From JBCCSZ01 sp039821145 (GTDB taxonomy: Bacteria > Bacteroidota > Bacteroidia > Chitinophagales > Saprospiraceae): a stretch of DNA of 64,000 nt. The DNA lies in assembly GCA_039821145.1 (NCBI GenBank), contig JBCBOS010000014.1:124001-188000 (forward strand), in the 5' to 3' direction. The notes under the pieces were generated by a model, which ran no database searches, had not been told where the DNA came from, and was given only the letters and a program-made list of their open reading frames with translations. Below are positions 34,626-44,599 of this stretch, one piece after another; positions within the stretch are counted from its first letter, which is position 1; each line of letters opens with the position of its first letter. A program made the position numbers and the translations under genes.

Positions 34626-35051
34626 ATGTTTACACACCAAACAAAATTGCGGGTTCGCTACAGCGAGACAGACCAAATGGGGGTGTTGTACCACGGCAAT
34701 TACGCCCAGTACTACGAGGTGGGGAGAGTGGAAGCCATCCGCTCCCTTGGCACGAGCTACAAACAGATGGAAGAGGAATACGGGGTGATGATGCCAGTGA
34801 TGTCTCTCAACATGCGCTTTGTCCGCCCGGTCCCCTACGACGAGCAACTGACGATCCATACCAGCCTGCGGGCCCTGCCCGATCGCTACATCACCTTCCA
34901 CATAGAGATTTTCAACGAACAGTCCAAGCTTGTCAATGGAGGCAGTGTACGCCTTTGCTTTTTGGAAGCACAAAGTCGGAAGCGTTGCCGAGCGCCAGAA
35001 CATTTGTTGAGCTTGTTGAGGCCCTACTTTCCAGAGGAGTCCACTCTGTGA
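34626..35051 (+). CDS. YbgC-like acyl-CoA thioesterase (hotdog fold)
   Basis: 141 residues of the 4HBT/YbgC hotdog family. The active-site segment is RYSETDQMGVLYHGNYAQYYEVGR with Asp16 and His23. These enzymes hydrolyse acyl-CoA thioesters in the cytoplasm, with chain specificity that is not readable from sequence. The start lies four bases after the arginine deiminase stop. A pathway link between the two is not obvious and may be only operonic convenience. Confidence 0.92.
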   Translation: MFTHQTKLRVRYSETDQMGVLYHGNYAQYYEVGRVEAIRSLGTSYKQMEEEYGVMMPVMSLNMRFVRPVPYDEQLTIHTSLRALPDRYITFHIEIFNEQSKLVNGGSVRLCFLEAQSRKRCRAPEHLLSLLRPYFPEESTL

Positions 35052-35117
35052 TCGGATTATTGACAATTCTCGTCTAAGGACTTGTCAATTGTGCTTGATT
35101 TTTCCTAATCTTGTCGA

Positions 35118-36155
35118 GTGAAAAAGCCGGATTGGAATCAATGGGTAGAAAAGTTTTGGGCATTGCCAGTGGTAGGTCAGGTGATGGATTGGACAAAGAC
35201 ACACTCCCTGCCCGGTTTGCTGGGGGTTCCGGTTTACGACGTGATCATGTTTGTGTTGAAAGAAATCCGTCGCGACAGCATCGTCACCCGCGCCAACTCC
35301 ATTGCCTTTAGCTTCTTTCTTTCCCTTTTTCCCTCCTTTCTGGCCCTCTTTACCCTGATCCCCTACATCCTGCCCTTCTTTTTCAACGAAACGCTCTTGT
35401 CGTATCTGCCCGACAATGCCCCCATCATCTACCAGGCTGGGACACAGGTGGTGGATTACAACGAGACCCTCTTGCAACATTTCGACCGCATGCTCCCCGA
35501 CTTTACGGGCAAGACCGATGCACTGGATTACATCCGCAGTTGGGCCAATGGCTCGCAGGCAGGTTTGTTGTCATTCAGTTTTGTGCTGGCCTTGTTTTTT
35601 GCTTCCAATGGGATGATGACCTTGATGAATGGCTTCGAAAAATCGTACAAGTCCACCTTTACCCGCCGCAATGCCTTTCAGAAACGGATGATTGCCATTT
35701 ACTTGACCTTCATCATTGGATTGTTGGTCTTGGGCTCCTTTTTCTTCATCCTGTTGAGCAGCCCAGTCATTGATTATCTCCAGAACCTACTCGGCTTTGA
35801 AAACCTCGGCAGCAAGGGCACCAATTTACTGAGTTTTGCGCTGCTGATTGCGCTGCTGTACACAGGCATCAGTCTCATCTACAGGCTGGCGGCCCCTACC
35901 CTGCGCAAATTTCAATTTTTCTCCACTGGCGCTACCCTTGCCACGACCCTGTCGCTGCTGACCACCGCCATATTCTCCTACTATGTCAATGAATTTGACA
36001 CCTACAACCGACTCTACAGCTCCATTGGGACGGTGATCGTGATCATGCTTACCATCCAGTTCAATTGCCTGATTCTCTTGATTGGGTATGAGCTCAATGC
36101 CAGCATAGCTGTCAATCTGGATCTGCGCAAGAGCTTGAAGGACCAAAAGGATTGA
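35118..36155 (+). CDS. YihY/BrkB-family membrane protein
   Basis: 345 residues starting at a GTG (35118). Family features are the motif RANSIAFSFFLSLFPSFLALFTLIPY, the 'FFASNGMMTLMNGFEKSYKSTFTRR' segment and six hydrophobic helices ending in a basic tail. YihY/BrkB proteins were once called ribonuclease BN, a role since reassigned; their actual function is unknown and may be transport. It follows the thioesterase by 66 bases containing a weak hairpin (35059-35089) and may be read through from that unit. Confidence 0.92.
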   Translation: MKKPDWNQWVEKFWALPVVGQVMDWTKTHSLPGLLGVPVYDVIMFVLKEIRRDSIVTRANSIAFSFFLSLFPSFLALFTLIPYILPFFFNETLLSYLPDNAPIIYQAGTQVVDYNETLLQHFDRMLPDFTGKTDALDYIRSWANGSQAGLLSFSFVLALFFASNGMMTLMNGFEKSYKSTFTRRNAFQKRMIAIYLTFIIGLLVLGSFFFILLSSPVIDYLQNLLGFENLGSKGTNLLSFALLIALLYTGISLIYRLAAPTLRKFQFFSTGATLATTLSLLTTAIFSYYVNEFDTYNRLYSSIGTVIVIMLTIQFNCLILLIGYELNASIAVNLDLRKSLKDQKD

Positions 36156-36579
36156 GAAGCCACTTTGGGAAGGAGTAGTTAAATTTTTTTTATTCTAATA
36201 CTAATAAAAAAAATTGATTTAGCCTTTCGAAAATTCTCTGGGAATCCGAAACTTCCAGGCTGGCAGAGTCGTAGAATGGAGCAGTGAATGAGTACAGATT
36301 GAATGTCACAATTTGAGAATAGCTTGTCACTGATTTACCCCCCTTTGTTGTTTTACAATTGTTCAATATTCTTTTGCCCAAAAGAAAACTACTATTGCCA
36401 TTTATTGATGGAATTATCAGAAATGAATTTGTTAAAAACTTTACACATAAATTTTTGATAGTTACAGTATTATGGGCTAATATTGTGCATCTTATTAAAA
36501 AATAATGTAATACAATAACAACAAACAGGCTGGTTCAAAACTCGATTGTAAAAGTTAGAGAGACCAATTTTACACCAAC
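36156..36579. other. AT-rich intergenic region with AT-only hairpin
   Basis: These 424 bases are very AT-rich. Perfect 13-base arms aattttttttatt (36182-36194) and aataaaaaaaatt (36203-36215) lie just after the BrkB stop and may terminate transcription in either direction. The rest should contain the promoter of the TPR gene. No gene seen. Confidence 0.45.
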
Positions 36580-37992
36580 ATGAAGCACTATGATTTTGAC
36601 CAACCACACAACCTCCGTGACCTTGTTTTTAGGTATGAGGTAGTGTCACAAAAAGGAACGGTACTTTCCCTTGAGGAAACGGCGTTTGTACAACTGGTCG
36701 ACTTTTTCGAAAAAGAACATTCTTTGGAAAAAGCGATGTCTGTGGTGGACCAAGCCATTCGACAACATCGCTACTCTGGCATCCTTCACAAACGCAAGGC
36801 GGAGCTGCTTTTGAGCAAGCAAAGTCTGGATTTGGCACTGGAATCCTTGGACCGAGCTTTGGTCTTTGGTCAGTCGGCAAAAGAAGTCGATTTGTTGCGG
36901 ACGCGAGCCTTTATTCTCCAAGAGAATTTTGACAAAGCGGTTGAATTGCTCAACGATCTTCGTTGCTATGAATACCTCAGTCGCGAAGAGAGGGGCGAGA
37001 TGCTGTACATGGAGTCTTGCATTTACGAGAAGCAGGGAGATTACGAGCACATGCACCAATCTTTGCGAGATGCCCTACTGGAGAACCCCAACCACAGCCG
37101 TGCATTGGAACGCTTTTGGGCCGCAGTGGAGTTTTGCAGAAGGCACCGAGACAGCATCGATCTGCACAATTACATCCTCGACCTCAATCCATACAATTAC
37201 AGGGCATGGTTCAACATCGGCCATGCTTACTATTCTACCAATCGGTACAAGGAGGCCATGCAAGCCTTTGAGTATGCCTTTTTGATCAATGAAAAATTTG
37301 AATTGGCCTACCGGGACTATGCGGAAGTTTGTTTTGAGGTACAGGCCTATGAAGAAGCTTTGAAGTGCTACAAGGAGGCCTTGGAACATTTTGAGGCAGA
37401 TGCAGATGTGTTGGCCAAAATTGGTCAGTGCCTATTGTATACCGATCAGACAGCCAAAGCCAAGATTTACTTTTTCCGTGCTCTGGGCTTGGACCAGCGC
37501 AATGATGAGGTGTACTACTACATCGGGGAGTGCTATGCAGCGGAAAAACAGTGGACGAGTGCCGTTCATTTTTACCGCCAGGCCATCCGCTTGGATGAGG
37601 AACGGGAAGATTATCGCTTCTCCTTGGCCAAGGCCTACCACCAATTGGGCCGCCATAAAAAAGCCATTCCTCTCTTTGCTCATGTAGTAGAAACTGCACC
37701 AGAGCAGACCCACTACTGGACGAGTTTTGCTCAGTTTTATCTGGACCTTGGGCAGCTGGATGAGGCCATGAGCGTCATAGAAGATGCCGAGATCAATTCA
37801 TTCGGTGCCGACATCTACTATTGCAAAGCTGCCCTGTTGTTTTTGGAAGGCGACAAGACGTCGGCTTTGGAATCCCTTCGCGAAGGTTTGACCGAGGATT
37901 TTCATCGGCACGACTTCTTTTTCCGCTGGGTTCCCCATGTCAAAGACGACAAAGATGTTCAAGCCATTATCAAGTATTTTCGTTTTGAATAA
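36580..37992 (+). CDS. Cytoplasmic TPR-repeat protein
   Basis: 470 residues made almost wholly of about ten tetratricopeptide repeats, for example YRAWFNIGHAYYSTNRYKEAM, LAYRDYAEVCFEVQAYEEAL and DVLAKIGQCLLYTDQTAKAK. There is no signal peptide, TM segment or enzymatic domain. TPR arrays mediate protein-protein contacts. Homologous all-TPR proteins are widespread in Bacteroidota without a known role. It appears monocistronic with a long AT-rich upstream region. Confidence 0.88.
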   Translation: MKHYDFDQPHNLRDLVFRYEVVSQKGTVLSLEETAFVQLVDFFEKEHSLEKAMSVVDQAIRQHRYSGILHKRKAELLLSKQSLDLALESLDRALVFGQSAKEVDLLRTRAFILQENFDKAVELLNDLRCYEYLSREERGEMLYMESCIYEKQGDYEHMHQSLRDALLENPNHSRALERFWAAVEFCRRHRDSIDLHNYILDLNPYNYRAWFNIGHAYYSTNRYKEAMQAFEYAFLINEKFELAYRDYAEVCFEVQAYEEALKCYKEALEHFEADADVLAKIGQCLLYTDQTAKAKIYFFRALGLDQRNDEVYYYIGECYAAEKQWTSAVHFYRQAIRLDEEREDYRFSLAKAYHQLGRHKKAIPLFAHVVETAPEQTHYWTSFAQFYLDLGQLDEAMSVIEDAEINSFGADIYYCKAALLFLEGDKTSALESLREGLTEDFHRHDFFFRWVPHVKDDKDVQAIIKYFRFE

Positions 37993-38111
37993 AACAAGAG
38001 CCGCAATTTCAACAGGCTATTGATACCTATTGACACCGCCTATTATAACACTGTCCGAAAAGCTGCAAACCAATTTGCAGCTTTTCTCGTTTTAGCAACA
38101 AACACTTTGCT

Positions 38112-38825
38112 ATGTGCGGTCGCGCCTCCCTTACCAACACAGAAGAACAACTGGAAAAACGCTTTCACGCTACCTTCTACGCTGAGACATTGGACGATCA
38201 GCAGCCCTTGCCCAATTTCAACATTGCCCCTACCCACTACCATCCGGTGATCACAAGTGCTGATCCTGAACACTTTCAATACTTCAGATGGGGATTGGTT
38301 CCTTTTTGGGCCAAAGACCCGTCCATTGGCAGCCGCATGATCAACGCCCGCATGGAAACGGTCTTGGAAAAGCCTGCGTTTCGGGCTGCCATCCGCCAGC
38401 GCAGATGTCTTGTGCCTTTTGACGGCTTCTATGAATGGAAGAAGATGGGCAAGCAAAAGTTCCCCTATCGCATTCGGCTCAAAGACGACGCACTTTTCGC
38501 AGTGGCGGGCATTTGGGAAAAATGGCAGGCCCCGGACGGCAGCCCTCCCCTTTACACCTTCAGCATCCTCACCCAGCCTCCCAATCCATTGTTGGCCGAC
38601 ATACACGACCGCATGCCTGCCATCCTTCGCCCCGAGCAGGAGGCCATCTGGCTCGATGAAGACCTCCGCGCGGAAGATGTGCTGGCATTGATCAGCCCAT
38701 ATGCCGAAGAGGAGATGGATGCCTACCCCGTATCCAAGCGAGTCAACAAGGTTGGGCAAAACGATGCCTCTTTGCTGAGTCCTGTTTCTCCCCCGGATGT
38801 TGGGCAGCAGGGCAGTTTGTTTTAG
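38112..38825 (+). CDS. SRAP/HMCES-family abasic-site protein (YedK-like)
   Basis: 237 residues. SRAP proteins form a thiazolidine crosslink with abasic sites in single-stranded DNA through Cys2 after Met removal. Cys2 (MCGRAS), Asn78/Arg80 in MINARMET, Glu108 in DGFYEWKK and His165 in IHDRMP are all present, so the protein should be active. Length is typical. It stands alone, between the TPR gene and a region holding a dispersed repeat. Confidence 0.95.
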   Translation: MCGRASLTNTEEQLEKRFHATFYAETLDDQQPLPNFNIAPTHYHPVITSADPEHFQYFRWGLVPFWAKDPSIGSRMINARMETVLEKPAFRAAIRQRRCLVPFDGFYEWKKMGKQKFPYRIRLKDDALFAVAGIWEKWQAPDGSPPLYTFSILTQPPNPLLADIHDRMPAILRPEQEAIWLDEDLRAEDVLALISPYAEEEMDAYPVSKRVNKVGQNDASLLSPVSPPDVGQQGSLF

Positions 38826-39445
38826 GGCAAAGACTGCCCATCGCGCTGTCCCATCTCTTTTCCGCCAAGCCATAAACCCAATCAAATTAGAAAAATAAAA
38901 ATAAACACTCAATACATTTTTTTATTTGATATTTGAATTGCAATTCATTGACAATCAGCTGATCAACGAGACCCAAACAAAGTTGAAAAATAAAAATATT
39001 TTCAAAATTTATGGAATTTGGGTAAGTGCCGTGTCCTATTGTAGACAAAAGTTAAGTCGTTTGGTCCTAGGAGACGAGTTGGCGGATGGAGAAAAATGTT
39101 CCCTTTTGGGCAAAAACGCCCAGGTTTGGGTTGGCGGAGTCGTGCTTGGGTGCGGCTCCAAAAAGGGGTAGCCTCTTGGGGGGTACCTAGAGGGCGGGCT
39201 CCCACCCTTTTCGCCCCATCTCATCCCCCCGAACTCCCCACTGACAAAAAGCCCGCGATGCAAGCCCTTTCTCAACACATCATTTCCGAAACCAGCCCAT
39301 GCCGCCCGCAGCCCTCTTGCCACCATCCCACACCATCCGTGCCTTTTCTCCCACTTATTCCTCTATTTTGTACTATATTGAGACATCTCACTGAAAGGAG
39401 CCTTCGAACAACTCCCCAGCGAGTACCCAAAAAATAGGCAAGCTC
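38826..39445. other. Intergenic region containing dispersed repeat copy A
   Basis: 620 bases without a supported gene. An AT-rich stretch (about 38880-39003) runs into the repeat at 39004-39199, followed by C-rich sequence up to about 39400. The last about 60 bases should contain the promoter of the secreted-protein gene. Confidence 0.5.
39004..39199 (+). repeat. Dispersed intergenic element, copy A
   Basis: Four blocks shared with copy B at 60035-60228: 39004-39019 (16/16), 39026-39050 (24/25), 39121-39156 (33/36) and 39186-39199 (14/14). Offsets from the first block are 22, 117 and 182 bases here, against 22, 115 and 180 in copy B. The sequence between blocks diverges apart from short matches (ggatgg, tttgggca). 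Both copies have the same orientation and an AT-rich left flank. Conserved spacing with variable interiors suggests a structured RNA or a small non-autonomous element. Which strand matters is unknown. Confidence 0.75.
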
Positions 39446-40123
39446 ATGAAATCACCTGTAAATACCATCTTCCTTTTGTTGCTCTGTCTCTGTGGGCTTG
39501 GCTTGACCGGGGTACAAGCGCAGCCAGAAGCATCAGATGCGTCCGATAGGATGAGCCTCAAAATGTATGGTCAACTCCTTCGACTGGGTGCCTCCACCAA
39601 CTTCTTTTTCGAAAGACCGCAATTCATGCCATTTGACTATTTCTTTTTCAAACCAGCACTGAGCATTCAAAAAGCTGGCAGCCAATGGATTCACGAATTG
39701 GAGCCCAACGTCCGCCTGCGCGACTACGAAGCCGATGGTTTTAAGGAAACCTACATTTCTCTTCGATACGAATTGGGCAAATCCCCTGCCCACCACCCCC
39801 CCAATCAAATACAACTCAGATTGGGCTATTCTGCTGAGGCCTTTTATTACAATGGCGAGACACCGCGCTCCTCCGTTTTTTTGTTGTACAAAGAAATTGA
39901 CAGAACAGGGCTGATGCTGTCCCTTATCCCCCATTTGCAACTCCCTCTTTTCGATCGCTTCTTTTTGGATCTGAATGTTACTCTGCTCGCTGTCTCTGCT
40001 TATTACGAACAAGACTTCACAGACAATCCCATCTTTACCGAATCACAAAAAACCATCCGCAGCTTGGAGGCAACCATCAGTGCGGCGCCTTCTCTTGGCA
40101 TTGGCCTTGGCTTTGATTTTTGA
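39446..40123 (+). CDS. Secreted protein of unknown function
   Basis: 225 residues with a signal peptide ending VQAQ. The mature part alternates aromatic and polar residues (TNFFFERPQFMPFDYFFFKPAL, LQLPLFDRFFLDLNVTLLAVSAYYEQDF), suggesting an outer-membrane beta-barrel or barrel-like fold, and ends with a hydrophobic FGFDF-type strand (LGIGLGFDF). No family recognised. It lies between repeat copy A and the propeller-type kinase. Confidence 0.6.
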   Translation: MKSPVNTIFLLLLCLCGLGLTGVQAQPEASDASDRMSLKMYGQLLRLGASTNFFFERPQFMPFDYFFFKPALSIQKAGSQWIHELEPNVRLRDYEADGFKETYISLRYELGKSPAHHPPNQIQLRLGYSAEAFYYNGETPRSSVFLLYKEIDRTGLMLSLIPHLQLPLFDRFFLDLNVTLLAVSAYYEQDFTDNPIFTESQKTIRSLEATISAAPSLGIGLGFDF

Positions 40124-40274
40124 TTGTTCATGGGCATCATATCATCAATCATCCAATATTCTTGGTCGTTTGCACAAAAAGATTGATTTTCTACACAATC
40201 AAAACTGTTCTCTGGGGAAACTACCCATTTGTGTAGTTCTCTCAAGGACATCGGGACCGTAACTTTACACTCAT

Positions 40275-43200
40275 ATGAATAGACACGGACTGTGCTCTGG
40301 CCATTTGGTCGTCTGCCTGGTGCTCCTGCTGATGTATACCAACGACTGGCTGGTCGCTCAATTGCCAACCGATTTGTACAAAATCGAACGCATTGGTTTG
40401 GAGCACGGACTGTCTCAAAGTTCCATCAATGCACTGGCACAGGACGAGAAAGGATTCCTTTGGTTGGCCACTCAAGATGGGCTCAACAAATACGATGGCA
40501 TCTCCTTTGAAGTCTTTCGCAATACCCCTTTTGACTCGACCTCTTTGTCTCAGAATTTCATTACCTCTCTATTGATCGATCACAAAGGCCGTCTCTGGGC
40601 CGGAACCATCAGTGAAGGTCTGAACCTGTATTTGGAAGAGGAAAAGAAGTTTCTGCGCTTTTACACCACTCCAAATGATGGTACCAGCTTGTCTGGCAAT
40701 TCGATCAAAGACATCTACCAAGACAGGAACAACAACATCTGGGTGGTCACCAACAATGGCCTGAACCAGATCGTAGAAGAGCCCGAACAAGAAAATTCCT
40801 TTTTCTTTCGCAGACACCTCATCAGTGACATTGTCTCTCCAAGCTACATCGTCTATCCCGGCTACATTGGCATCACCAAGCTCTACCAGGACGGTCACGG
40901 GCATCTGTGGGTAGGAACCTTTAGGGGATTGTTGCGATTTGACTACCTGGACGATCACAGAATCAATGCCCCAGCATCTTTGTTTGATGCCGATTACCTG
41001 CAGGGAGTGGGAGGCCCAGTTACGTCCATCATAGAAGATGCGCTTGGCAATTTGCGGATTTGTGCAGATGGCAAATTGTGGATGTACGATTGGAACAACC
41101 AACGTTTTCTACCGACAACAGAATACCGATCGCAATCCAATGCGGAGGACGACTCCCATCATGCACATATGTACAAAAATCGAATGGGGGATTTGCTGAT
41201 GATCGATCAAAACAGATTGCTCCAGCTGACCACTGATGACAGTGGATATGCAAAAAAGTTCGAGCAGGTCGGCCAGCTGGATACCCTGCAGTACATCCCG
41301 CATCCTCAGTACGAACAACCATTTTTGGAAGACCGATTGCACGATGGATTTTACTGGATCGGTACCCACATCGGTGGCTTGGTCAAGATGTACAAAAAGA
41401 GAAAGCGCTTTCACACCAATCACCTCGAAGCCATCACCAAGCAATACGATCACCTGCCCATCGTCTGGAATATGGTCATAGACGGAGATGACAACCTTTG
41501 GGTTCGGCTCGAACACGGCATTGCCAAGATTGAAGGGAATGGTAGAGGGCATCACTTTTGGTCAAAAATTCAGCGCTTGGGAGAACGTCCTCTGACGGGA
41601 AATATGTTTTCGGGATTTCACCGCGATCGAATGGGCAGAATTTGGATTGGAGGCCCAATGGGCTTGCACCAATTGATCGAACAAGCTGATGGACAATTGC
41701 AAGCCACTCCTGCGACCAACTCAACCGAGTGTGTTGACATCGGCGCATTTTGCTTTCAGGAATTGGACGAACACTTGTTGATTGGCACCTATTCGGGATT
41801 TCACCTCTTTGACTTGAGGACAAAGCAATTCACGAGGTGTCCCATCCGACTGTACAAGGACCAACCCAGACCCGTTGGCCATCGAGTCAATGCCATTCTA
41901 TTTGACAGCTTCAACAACTTGTGGATCGGTACCCATCATGGCCTGGCTGTCTACCGCAACTTGTCGGGGGGAATCCTTGATGCCATTCACAGAGAGCCAG
42001 AATGGTATCGGCACGATGGAAAAGATCGCAGCAGCCTGATTGGCAACAACATTTATGCCCTTGTGGAGGATGACCAGGGTCGCGTCTGGATCAGTACCAT
42101 GACCGGCTTGTCCATGGCCATTGACTTGGGTGATCAACTGACATTTAAGTCCTTTACAGAAGCCGATGGATTGGCCAATAGCATCATACATGGAATGCTG
42201 CCCGAAGACAACCGCCGCTATCTTTGGCTCAGCACCAACAATGGCCTATCCAAAGTGGATACACGCTACTTTCAGTTTTCCAATTACAGTGCTTCAGACG
42301 GCTTGCAAAGCAATGAGTTCAATGGCAAGTCCGTCTTCAAAAGCGACAATGGAGAATTGTTCTTTGGCGGCATCAATGGCCTGACGTACTTCCATCCGAC
42401 AGAGATTCGGAAAGAACACCGCATCCCCCCCATCTGGTTTACCTCCCTCAAGGTGATCAGCGGAGAGGAATTTTCTCTGCTCGATCAAGACGAAGAAACT
42501 CCTGTGCGGCTGAGCTATCAGCAGCGATCCTTTGCGGTGGGCTTCATTGGCTTGGACTATGTCAATTCCGATGGATTGATTTATTCTTACGACTTGGAAG
42601 GGGCCGACATCAACGATGTATCCATCGGCAAAAATCGGGAATTGTACTTTTCCAATTTGTCACCTGGCAACTACACCCTGCGCATTCGCGCCACCACCAA
42701 GGACGGCGTCGTCAACAAGTCGGGGAAAAGCCTGCTGTTGATCATCGAACGCCCCTTTTGGCAAAGCCCCTGGTTTTACGCTGGCATCGGACTGCTGGTA
42801 TTGCTCTGTAGTGCCTCTTTCTTTTATTTGATGTATCGACTCAAACTGCGTCAAATGGCCGAAGTGGAGGCCGTCCGCCAGTTGGCTGCCCAAGATTTTC
42901 ACGATGAACTTGGTTCCAAACTTTCCATCATCTCCTTGTACAGCGAATTGAGCAAAAAAGGAGTTCAAAAAAGAGACATACAAACCCCTGTCTACCTGGA
43001 CAAAGTCGCCCAAACTTCCAACAGTCTGTACGACTCCATGAAAGACCTATTGTGGTCTCTCAACCCGGAAAAAGACAGCCTTTGCGATTTGTTTTTGCAC
43101 CTCAAAGATTTTGGAGAAGAGTTGTTCACTCATTCGGAAATCGAATTTCAATCAGTCGGCATCGACAAGCCGCCAAAAAACGGACTGGCCCTTCCCATGA

Positions 43201-43475
43201 ACTACAAACGACACATACTCCTGATCGGCAAAGAAGCCATGCACAATTGCCTACGCCATGCCGACTGTCACCAAGTCAATTTGAAAATGTCCTACAGCCA
43301 CAAATCACTCACCCTGCGAATAGAAGACGATGGAAAGGGATTCGATCCCAGGACGCAACGGATGGGAGATGGATTGCACAACATGCAGAGTCGCGCCCGC
43401 AAAATCAACGCGAGCCTGAAGATCAATGCCTCTCACAAAGGCACCAAGGTACAGCTGGTTTGCCCGATTCAATAG
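40275..43475 (+). CDS. Propeller-type sensor histidine kinase
   Basis: 1066 residues. The signal peptide is followed by a periplasmic double beta-propeller (about 30-740) of Reg_prop repeats such as GFLWLATQDGLNKYDG, HLWVGTFRGLLRFD and NLWIGTHHGLAVYRN. A Y_Y_Y domain (about 745-830) and one TM helix (about 836-858) follow. The dimerisation/phosphoacceptor domain has His876 in FHDELGSKLS (HisKA_3 type), then an HATPase (NCLRHADCH, EDDGKGFDP). It lacks the receiver and AraC domains of the hybrid systems that control polysaccharide loci. The NarL-type regulator 41 bases downstream is the obvious partner. The ligand is unknown. Confidence 0.95.
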   Translation: MNRHGLCSGHLVVCLVLLLMYTNDWLVAQLPTDLYKIERIGLEHGLSQSSINALAQDEKGFLWLATQDGLNKYDGISFEVFRNTPFDSTSLSQNFITSLLIDHKGRLWAGTISEGLNLYLEEEKKFLRFYTTPNDGTSLSGNSIKDIYQDRNNNIWVVTNNGLNQIVEEPEQENSFFFRRHLISDIVSPSYIVYPGYIGITKLYQDGHGHLWVGTFRGLLRFDYLDDHRINAPASLFDADYLQGVGGPVTSIIEDALGNLRICADGKLWMYDWNNQRFLPTTEYRSQSNAEDDSHHAHMYKNRMGDLLMIDQNRLLQLTTDDSGYAKKFEQVGQLDTLQYIPHPQYEQPFLEDRLHDGFYWIGTHIGGLVKMYKKRKRFHTNHLEAITKQYDHLPIVWNMVIDGDDNLWVRLEHGIAKIEGNGRGHHFWSKIQRLGERPLTGNMFSGFHRDRMGRIWIGGPMGLHQLIEQADGQLQATPATNSTECVDIGAFCFQELDEHLLIGTYSGFHLFDLRTKQFTRCPIRLYKDQPRPVGHRVNAILFDSFNNLWIGTHHGLAVYRNLSGGILDAIHREPEWYRHDGKDRSSLIGNNIYALVEDDQGRVWISTMTGLSMAIDLGDQLTFKSFTEADGLANSIIHGMLPEDNRRYLWLSTNNGLSKVDTRYFQFSNYSASDGLQSNEFNGKSVFKSDNGELFFGGINGLTYFHPTEIRKEHRIPPIWFTSLKVISGEEFSLLDQDEETPVRLSYQQRSFAVGFIGLDYVNSDGLIYSYDLEGADINDVSIGKNRELYFSNLSPGNYTLRIRATTKDGVVNKSGKSLLLIIERPFWQSPWFYAGIGLLVLLCSASFFYLMYRLKLRQMAEVEAVRQLAAQDFHDELGSKLSIISLYSELSKKGVQKRDIQTPVYLDKVAQTSNSLYDSMKDLLWSLNPEKDSLCDLFLHLKDFGEELFTHSEIEFQSVGIDKPPKNGLALPMNYKRHILLIGKEAMHNCLRHADCHQVNLKMSYSHKSLTLRIEDDGKGFDPRTQRMGDGLHNMQSRARKINASLKINASHKGTKVQLVCPIQ

Positions 43476-43516
43476 TACACAATGCCAATACTTTTTCTAC
43501 ACAAAAACAGACACCA

Positions 43517-44140
43517 ATGATCTCCGTAGCCATTGTAGACGACAAAAGAGACATCCGCGAAGGACTGAAATTGATCCTCAATGGAGCGACCGACTTCAGC
43601 TGCAAAGCGGTATATGAAAATGCAGAATCTTGCATCGAAGGACTGGCCCGAGAGCTGCCCGATGTCATTTTGATGGACATTGAGCTTCCCCAAATGTCTG
43701 GCATTGAATGCGCCCGCCACCTCAAACAATCGTACCCCCAACTCGACATCATCATGCTGACCGTACACGATGACGATGCGTCCATTTTCCAATCTCTCAA
43801 AGCTGGCGCAACAGGCTACCTGACCAAAAACATTTTTCCCTCCAAACTCCTCAATGCCATCAAGGAAGTCAGAAGCGGTGGCTCCCCCATGAGTTCAGCC
43901 ATTGCCCGGAGAGTCGTTTCCTCTTTCAAAAATGTCCAACGCCCCGGGCACCAACTGACGTCCCGGGAAAGAGAAGTTCTCAACTTACTCTGCCAGGGCA
44001 AAAGCTACAAGGTCATCGGCGACCGACTCTTCATCAGTGGCAATACCGTGCGCTTTCACCTCAAAAACATCTACCGAAAATTGCAAGTCAATTCCAAGTA
44101 TGAAGCGGTGATCAAAGCCAAGGGAGAAAACATGTTTTAA
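43517..44140 (+). CDS. NarL/LuxR-family response regulator
   Basis: 207 residues from the ATG at 43517. An open frame extends upstream but overlaps the kinase, so it is not used. The receiver domain has Asp8/Asp9, phospho-acceptor Asp54 in VILMDIELP, and Thr/Lys in MLTVHDDD and YLTKN. The LuxR-type helix-turn-helix (about 143-205) reads LTSREREVLNLLCQGKSYKVIG ... GNTVRFHLKNIYRKLQV. HisKA_3 kinases normally pair with this regulator class, which supports the pairing with the upstream gene. Confidence 0.95.
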   Translation: MISVAIVDDKRDIREGLKLILNGATDFSCKAVYENAESCIEGLARELPDVILMDIELPQMSGIECARHLKQSYPQLDIIMLTVHDDDASIFQSLKAGATGYLTKNIFPSKLLNAIKEVRSGGSPMSSAIARRVVSSFKNVQRPGHQLTSREREVLNLLCQGKSYKVIGDRLFISGNTVRFHLKNIYRKLQVNSKYEAVIKAKGENMF

Positions 44141-44599
44141 CCCACAAAAACTACCCAAGTTGGTAGTGTCGCCCACTCGCATTTTCCCGTAATTTTACAT
44201 CTGTAAGCTTGACAAAGAATTGGAGAGCATGACAAGCATTGTCAAAGCATGCTTTTGAATTCTCAATTTGAAATGATAAAAATTTGACGAGAAGTTTTTT
44301 CATAGGTTTTGGGCTCGGACTTGCTGCACACCCTTGGTGAAACACGCTCTGCGATTGGAATCAAAAGTGATTCAAACCGTCGCATGGCAAAATCGGTCAC
44401 CATACAGCATGATCAGGAAAGCTGCGGCAAGTTCGGCCAGACCTTTGTCCCTACGCAATGAAACAAAATCGATGGACTTTCCCCATCCAAGAGATAGAGA
44501 AAGGAGATGGCAAATGATCTCTGATTCTCAAAAAAATTCCTGAGTATTGAATCTGCTCGGGCAATTCCTGAGTACTATACTGCTGCCCAATGGTTGTCC
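44141..44599. other. Intergenic region ending in a hairpin
   Basis: 459 bases between convergent genes. No gene recognised. The right end holds a hairpin with T-run on the + strand (44581-44620). The distance from the response-regulator stop (440 bases) is long for its own terminator, so a separate + strand transcript is possible. Confidence 0.35.

Noticed and set aside
38043..38912. Long minus-strand open frame opposite the SRAP gene.
   Set aside because: The + strand encodes an SRAP protein with all catalytic residues.
43052..43516. In-frame extension upstream of the NarL-type regulator.
   Set aside because: It overlaps the end of the kinase gene and is low-complexity; the receiver domain begins at the ATG at 43517.
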